Origin: Leucothrix pacifica
GTDB taxonomy: Bacteria > Pseudomonadota > Gammaproteobacteria > Thiotrichales > Thiotrichaceae
Assembly (NCBI RefSeq): GCF_003172875.1
Contig: NZ_QGKM01000005.1
Location: 179,087 to 243,086 of the forward strand
Length of the DNA stretch: 64,000 bases
Direction: 5' to 3'
A program made the translations under genes and the position numbers. Shown here piece by piece: positions 62,211 through 64,000 of the stretch. The notes beneath the pieces were generated by a model that worked only from the letters and a program-made list of their open reading frames with translations, was not told where the DNA came from and did no database searches. How positions within the stretch are numbered: the stretch's first letter is position 1; each line of letters begins with the position of its first letter.

Positions 62211-63887
62211 TGACAACTCTGTTCGCACCTTTTTCCGTAATTCAAACTTTTGAATTTTTCCGGTAGATGTTCTCGGGATTGCCTCAAACACAAACTGCTT
62301 CGGCACTTTAAAGCCTGCTAAACGCTCCCGGCACCAACTCTGCAATTCATCCGCAGTGGCCTCACAATCACTATTGAGCTCGACAAACGCACAAGGCACT
62401 TCACCCCATTTGTCATCAGGCAGTGCAACGACGGCAGCTACTGCAACCGCAGAATGACTAAACAACACGTCCTCAATCTCAATCGAAGAAATATTCTCTC
62501 CACCAGAAATAATAATATCCTTCGAGCGGTCTTTTAATTGGATATAACCATCGGGATGAATTACGCCCAAGTCACCAGAGTGAAACCAATCTCCAGCAAA
62601 TGCTTCGTTAGTAGCTTTAGGATTTTTGAAGTAACCTTTCATGACGACATTTCCGCGAAACATTACCTCACCAATCGTCTCACCATCATGAGGAACAGAT
62701 ACCATGGTTTCCGGATCCATCACATCCAAGCCTTCAAGCGGTGTATAGCACACACCTTGGCGTGCTTTGAGCTTGGCTTGTGTCGCTGCATCTAAGTCAT
62801 TCCACTGATCATGCCACTCGTTGACCACGGCAGGACCATAAACTTCAGTCAGACCATACAAATGAGTCACCTCAAAACCTGCTGTTTTCATATCAGCCAA
62901 CAGAGATTCTGGTGGTGGCGCAGCCGCAGTGAAGAACTCGACTGTCCGACCTAATTCACGTTTCACGCTCTCCGGAGCATCATTAATCAGGGACATCACA
63001 ATCGGAGCACCACATAAATGGGTCACGTTGTGCTCATCGAGCGCTTGCCAAATCGGCTCATCGCGAACTTGTCTCAGGCATACATGCGTACCGACAACCG
63101 CCGACATCGTCCACGGAAAACACCAGCCGTTGCAATGAAACATCGGTAGCGTCCACAAGTAAATTGAATGCTTTGGCATCGAGGCAATCAGCGCGTTACC
63201 TTGCGCCAATAAATATGCACCACGATGGTGGTAAACCACACCCTTGGGATCACCGGTTGTACCCGAGGTATAGTTAATCGAAATTGCATCCCATTCATCA
63301 AGAGGCATTAACCAATCAAATTGCGGGTTACCCTCTGCCAGAAATTCTTCATAATCAGAGCATTGAGGAGTTAGTGTTGTTTCCGATGCCACTCCAGACT
63401 GAGAGTCTGCTGCCACTTGAGGAGAAAAACCACCACATTCAAGATCGCGGTATTCAATCAGATAAGGAGTGGCTTCGGTTAACGCTAAGGCTTCCTGCAT
63501 CAGAGGTATCAATTCCGCATCAACCACCACCACTTTAGCTTCAGCATGATCCAACTGAAACGCAATCACCTTGGCATCCAGGCGCGTATTGATAGAGTGT
63601 AATACAGCGCCAGACATCGGCACACCATAATGGCACTCCAACATCGCCGGCGTATTCATTAGCATCACTGACACCGTATCGCCTCGTCCAATTCCTAACC
63701 CCGCCAAACTGGAAGCTAAACGAACCGAACGCTCATAGAAGTCTTTGTAAGTACGCCGCAGCGATCCATGAATAATCGCGGTGTGTTCCGGAAAAACCGT
63801 CGCCATTCGCCTAAGAAAACTAAGCGGAGTCAAAGGCTGATGATTCGCAGGATTCCTATCTAAATGCGTGTTATACGGATTTTCCAT
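62208..63887 (-). CDS. Acyl-CoA synthetase (fatty-acid--CoA ligase type)
   Basis: The 559-residue ANL-superfamily adenylating enzyme activates a carboxylic acid with ATP and CoA. Motifs are complete: YTSGTTGDPKGV (P-loop), LYGLTEVYGP, the WFHSGDLGV region and GGENISSIEIEDVL, with the C-terminal lysine in STGKIQKFELR. The general shape resembles medium-chain or 3-methylmercaptopropionate ligases; the substrate cannot be fixed from sequence. AGGAGG lies eight bases before the ATG at 63887 (a GTG two codons upstream is unlikely). The preceding gene on the strand is an enoyl-CoA hydratase, suggesting a beta-oxidation-type pathway. Confidence 0.88.
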   Translation of the reverse strand: MENPYNTHLDRNPANHQPLTPLSFLRRMATVFPEHTAIIHGSLRRTYKDFYERSVRLASSLAGLGIGRGDTVSVMLMNTPAMLECHYGVPMSGAVLHSINTRLDAKVIAFQLDHAEAKVVVVDAELIPLMQEALALTEATPYLIEYRDLECGGFSPQVAADSQSGVASETTLTPQCSDYEEFLAEGNPQFDWLMPLDEWDAISINYTSGTTGDPKGVVYHHRGAYLLAQGNALIASMPKHSIYLWTLPMFHCNGWCFPWTMSAVVGTHVCLRQVRDEPIWQALDEHNVTHLCGAPIVMSLINDAPESVKRELGRTVEFFTAAAPPPESLLADMKTAGFEVTHLYGLTEVYGPAVVNEWHDQWNDLDAATQAKLKARQGVCYTPLEGLDVMDPETMVSVPHDGETIGEVMFRGNVVMKGYFKNPKATNEAFAGDWFHSGDLGVIHPDGYIQLKDRSKDIIISGGENISSIEIEDVLFSHSAVAVAAVVALPDDKWGEVPCAFVELNSDCEATADELQSWCRERLAGFKVPKQFVFEAIPRTSTGKIQKFELRKKVRTELS

Positions 63888-63939
63888 GAGCACTTCCTCC
63901 TAAAATTAAACAGCCCGAACATAAATAGCCCGCTGCGTT

Positions 63940-64000
63940 CTATTTATCCTGCCAATTCGCGCTGCGTTTTTCGATAAATGCCTGAATACCCTCTTCTGCA
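63940..64000 (-). CDS. Enoyl-CoA hydratase, C-terminal end (partial)
   Basis: On the minus strand the last ~60 bases read AEEGIQAFIEKRSANWQDK then a TAG stop, which is the typical C-terminus of crotonase-family enoyl-CoA hydratases (EGxxAFxEKRxPxW). Only about 19 residues are inside the window, so the substrate cannot be inferred. Its position 52 bp before the acyl-CoA ligase suggests a shared fatty-acid-like degradation operon. Confidence 0.75.
   Translation of the reverse strand, partial: AEEGIQAFIEKRSANWQDK

Overview
The window looks like chromosomal DNA from a Gram-negative gammaproteobacterium. It encodes an outer-membrane and LPS assembly set (TamA/TamB, LptF/LptG, an LpxL-type acyltransferase, BepA-type peptidase, PBP4, OmpA-type protein), RF3, TrmO, ApaG, ApaH, HemW, QueG, TsaE and a GlnK-AmtB pair. 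A soxXYZA operon indicates thiosulfate oxidation. Moderate-to-low GC, sox genes and GlyGly-CTERM-type tails on secreted proteases would fit a sulfur-oxidising Thiotrichales-like organism, but that placement is inference.

Layout. 0-8.4 kb (+): end of an OmpA-like protein with calcium-binding thrombospondin type 3 repeats, rsmA-hemW, then two tandem reprolysin-like metalloproteases, the second translationally coupled to a small lipoprotein. 8.4-15.4 kb (-): argD-argF-prfC, sodB, an orphan PhoQ-like sensor kinase and a small secreted protein. 15.7-21.0 kb: an asparagine-synthase-like enzyme of the N-acetylglutaminylglutamine amide type (+), then a periplasmic trypsin-like protease overlapping an FHA/membrane protein, and queG (-). 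21.1-28.4 kb (+): tsaE, a Tat-type N-acetylmuramoyl amidase, a large Ig-repeat lipoprotein, prlC-xthA and a tiny secreted protein. 28.5-32.1 kb (-): soxX-Y-Z-A and a BepA-like peptidase. 32.2-42.2 kb: a small rhodanese (+) facing a compact trmO-dacB-tamA-tamB operon (-). 42.3-48.9 kb (+): apaG, a lytic transglycosylase, lpxL-like, lptF-lptG, then an AT-rich glycosyltransferase/methyltransferase pair. 49.1-58.2 kb (-): one tightly overlapping surface-polysaccharide operon that appears to begin at apaH and includes a nucleotide-sugar dehydrogenase, two ELM1-family proteins, three glycosyltransferases, a polysaccharide deacetylase and a methyltransferase. 58.4-62.2 kb (+): a superfamily I helicase and glnK-amtB. 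62.2-64 kb (-): an acyl-CoA ligase and the 3' end of an enoyl-CoA hydratase.

Most of the window is ordinary housekeeping and envelope biogenesis. The least explained elements are: a strong minus-strand terminator with a UUCG loop and structured upstream sequence in a gene-free gap at 42.65-43.02 kb (candidate small RNA); the protease/FHA pair at 17.6-19.8 kb; the tandem GlyGly-CTERM-like proteases with a coupled lipoprotein; a TamB enlarged by about eight tandem 113-residue repeats; and the apaH-led polysaccharide operon with paired ELM1/GT4 genes and an unrecognised tail-anchored protein. I found no CRISPR array, tRNA, rRNA, insertion sequence or prophage.
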